Below are positions 6,056-6,819 of a stretch of 6,819 bases of DNA, in pieces. The first letter of the stretch is position 1. The number at the start of each line of letters is the position of its first letter. The stretch is from Actinomycetales bacterium (lineage in GTDB: Bacteria > Actinomycetota > Actinomycetes > Actinomycetales > Cellulomonadaceae), in assembly GCA_015655615.1 (NCBI GenBank), contig JAATES010000377.1:1-6819 (forward strand), read 5' to 3'. The notes beneath the pieces were generated by a model. That model saw only the letters and a list, made by a program, of their open reading frames with translations, searched no databases and was not told where the DNA came from. A program made the translations under genes and the position numbers.

Positions 6056-6068
6056 TGGGAGCTGATCC
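6056..6068. promoter_or_regulatory. Third TGGGA...ATCC element
   Basis: TGGGAGCTGATCC keeps the TGGGAGC half of the CebR/CelR box and the ATCC end, with one extra base in the centre. It lies between the expected -35 and -10 positions of the GH64 promoter. It may be a degenerate extra operator, or only a partner for base-pairing with site 1. Confidence 0.3.
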
Positions 6069-6115
6069 GCTACAGCATGGACCTGCCGATTGCAGGGCAG
6101 TCGAATAGCCGAGAT

Positions 6116-6819
6116 TTATTTGCGGACCCTGAGTGGAGTGCGGAAAACCTCACTGACTAGATTCTTGTCACCGGAGTACCGCACGAGGATCCTCCCCTTC
6201 TTTCTTGATGCGACCTTCACGGTGGCGACATATCCGCGAGACGTCTTCTTGACCTTCGCCTTGCCGACCGTCCGGCCACCCACGGTCAGGCGCAGCCGCC
6301 CGGTCACGTGAATCGAGCCAGGCGCTCGGAGCCAGATTCGCAGGGTGGCCCGCTTGCCCTTCTTCAGCGCGTACTTGGCCTTTCCGGCCTTGCCCTTGAC
6401 GACGGTGATCTTGCGGATCGTGGCGTGTCGTTTGGTGGTTGACTTGCCCGGTTGGGGATCGGCGACCGGAGTGGACGGTGTGACGGGAACGGCCGGCGTC
6501 ACCGGCGTGCCCGGCACGGTGGGATGTCCCGTGGGATCCGTCGGGTCCGTCGGATCTGTGGGGGTCTGCGCGCAACCGGGCCACACCGCCGAGCGGTAGC
6601 CGACTCCGGTGCCCCCAGCGGCAGAGCCGCCATGCCAGGTGGTCGATCCGGTCGTGGCCACCTGGCCGGCGGGGACCACCAGCGTGGTGCAGTCGGAGAA
6701 CGAGACCGTCACGGGCGCGGAGGTGACATTGGACGCGGCATACGTGCGACGTCCATCGGCCGTGACGAACACGGTGGCGAGCGGGTGATCCGCGGCGACG
6801 GAGGTGTCCACGGTGCCCA
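6116..6819 (-). CDS. C-terminal part of secreted protein, probably GH81-type endo-beta-1,3-glucanase, with PTDP linker and basic Ig-like tail
   Basis: The frame is open to the right edge, so only the last 233 residues are seen and the GTG at 6811 is not a believable start. The first about 80 residues (GTVDTSVAADHP, then ATVFVTADGRRTYAASN, VTVSFSDCTTLVVPAG) resemble the C-terminal strand region I associate with GH81 endo-beta-1,3-glucanases, where a TYVAYNP...TVTFSDGTTLTVPA pattern is usual; this is from memory and tentative. Two cysteines (SDC and PGC) could form a disulfide. A short linker follows with PTDPTDPTDPT coded at 6530-6565, then a Pro/Thr/Val-rich stretch. The last about 100 residues are a Lys/Arg-rich Ig-like domain clearly paralogous to the end of the GH64 protein (VTG, then VG, GKAK, KKT, YVATVK, YSG in the same order). 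It ends in TAA, 173 bp before the GH64 start on the same strand. A different exported hydrolase is possible. Confidence 0.75.
   Translation of the reverse strand, partial: GTVDTSVAADHPLATVFVTADGRRTYAASNVTSAPVTVSFSDCTTLVVPAGQVATTGSTTWHGGSAAGGTGVGYRSAVWPGCAQTPTDPTDPTDPTGHPTVPGTPVTPAVPVTPSTPVADPQPGKSTTKRHATIRKITVVKGKAGKAKYALKKGKRATLRIWLRAPGSIHVTGRLRLTVGGRTVGKAKVKKTSRGYVATVKVASRKKGRILVRYSGDKNLVSEVFRTPLRVRK

Noticed and set aside
1..6819. Mobile element, toxin-antitoxin, phage-defence or tRNA genes
   Set aside because: No transposase, integrase, terminal repeats, tRNA cloverleaf or defence domains were recognised on either strand.

Overview
The window looks like chromosomal DNA of a high-GC Gram-positive actinobacterium. 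Codons mostly end in G or C, GTG starts are common, several genes lack a Shine-Dalgarno site, and the terminator hairpin has no U-tract. The RimI/TsaD neighbourhood and the PTDP-linked secreted proteins are also typical. Propionibacteriales would fit, but the sequence does not fix a genus.

Layout, left to right. (1) The 3' end of a RimI-type N-acetyltransferase gene (+). (2) A 329-bp gap with no convincing gene but several short perfect inverted repeats. (3) A 12-helix MFS exporter gene (+), which converges on (4) a RutE/malonic-semialdehyde-reductase-like nitroreductase gene (-); a 12-bp-stem hairpin lies between them. (5) tsaD (+), for the tRNA t6A synthesis enzyme, divergent from the nitroreductase and probably transcribed from its own promoter with no leader. 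(6) Converging on tsaD after only 24 bp, a 721-residue secreted GH64-type beta-1,3-glucanase gene (-), with a PTD-repeat linker and a very basic Ig-like C-terminus. (7) A 173-bp regulatory gap with three TGGGA-N3/4-ATCC elements that resemble the CebR/CelR (LacI family) operator. (8) The 3' part of a second secreted protein (-), cut by the window edge. It has the same linker and basic Ig-like tail, and a preceding segment that reads like the end of a GH81-type endo-beta-1,3-glucanase.

How the genes relate. rimI and tsaD are normally neighbours in the actinobacterial tsaE-tsaB-rimI-tsaD cluster. Here they are separated by two unrelated genes, one on the opposite strand. The right half is best read as a beta-1,3-glucan-degrading locus: two exported enzymes with the same C-terminal module, the downstream one with its own strong ribosome site and a possibly sugar-responsive promoter. 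I did not find a clearly undescribed system. The most promising points are the operator cluster and the shared basic tail module.
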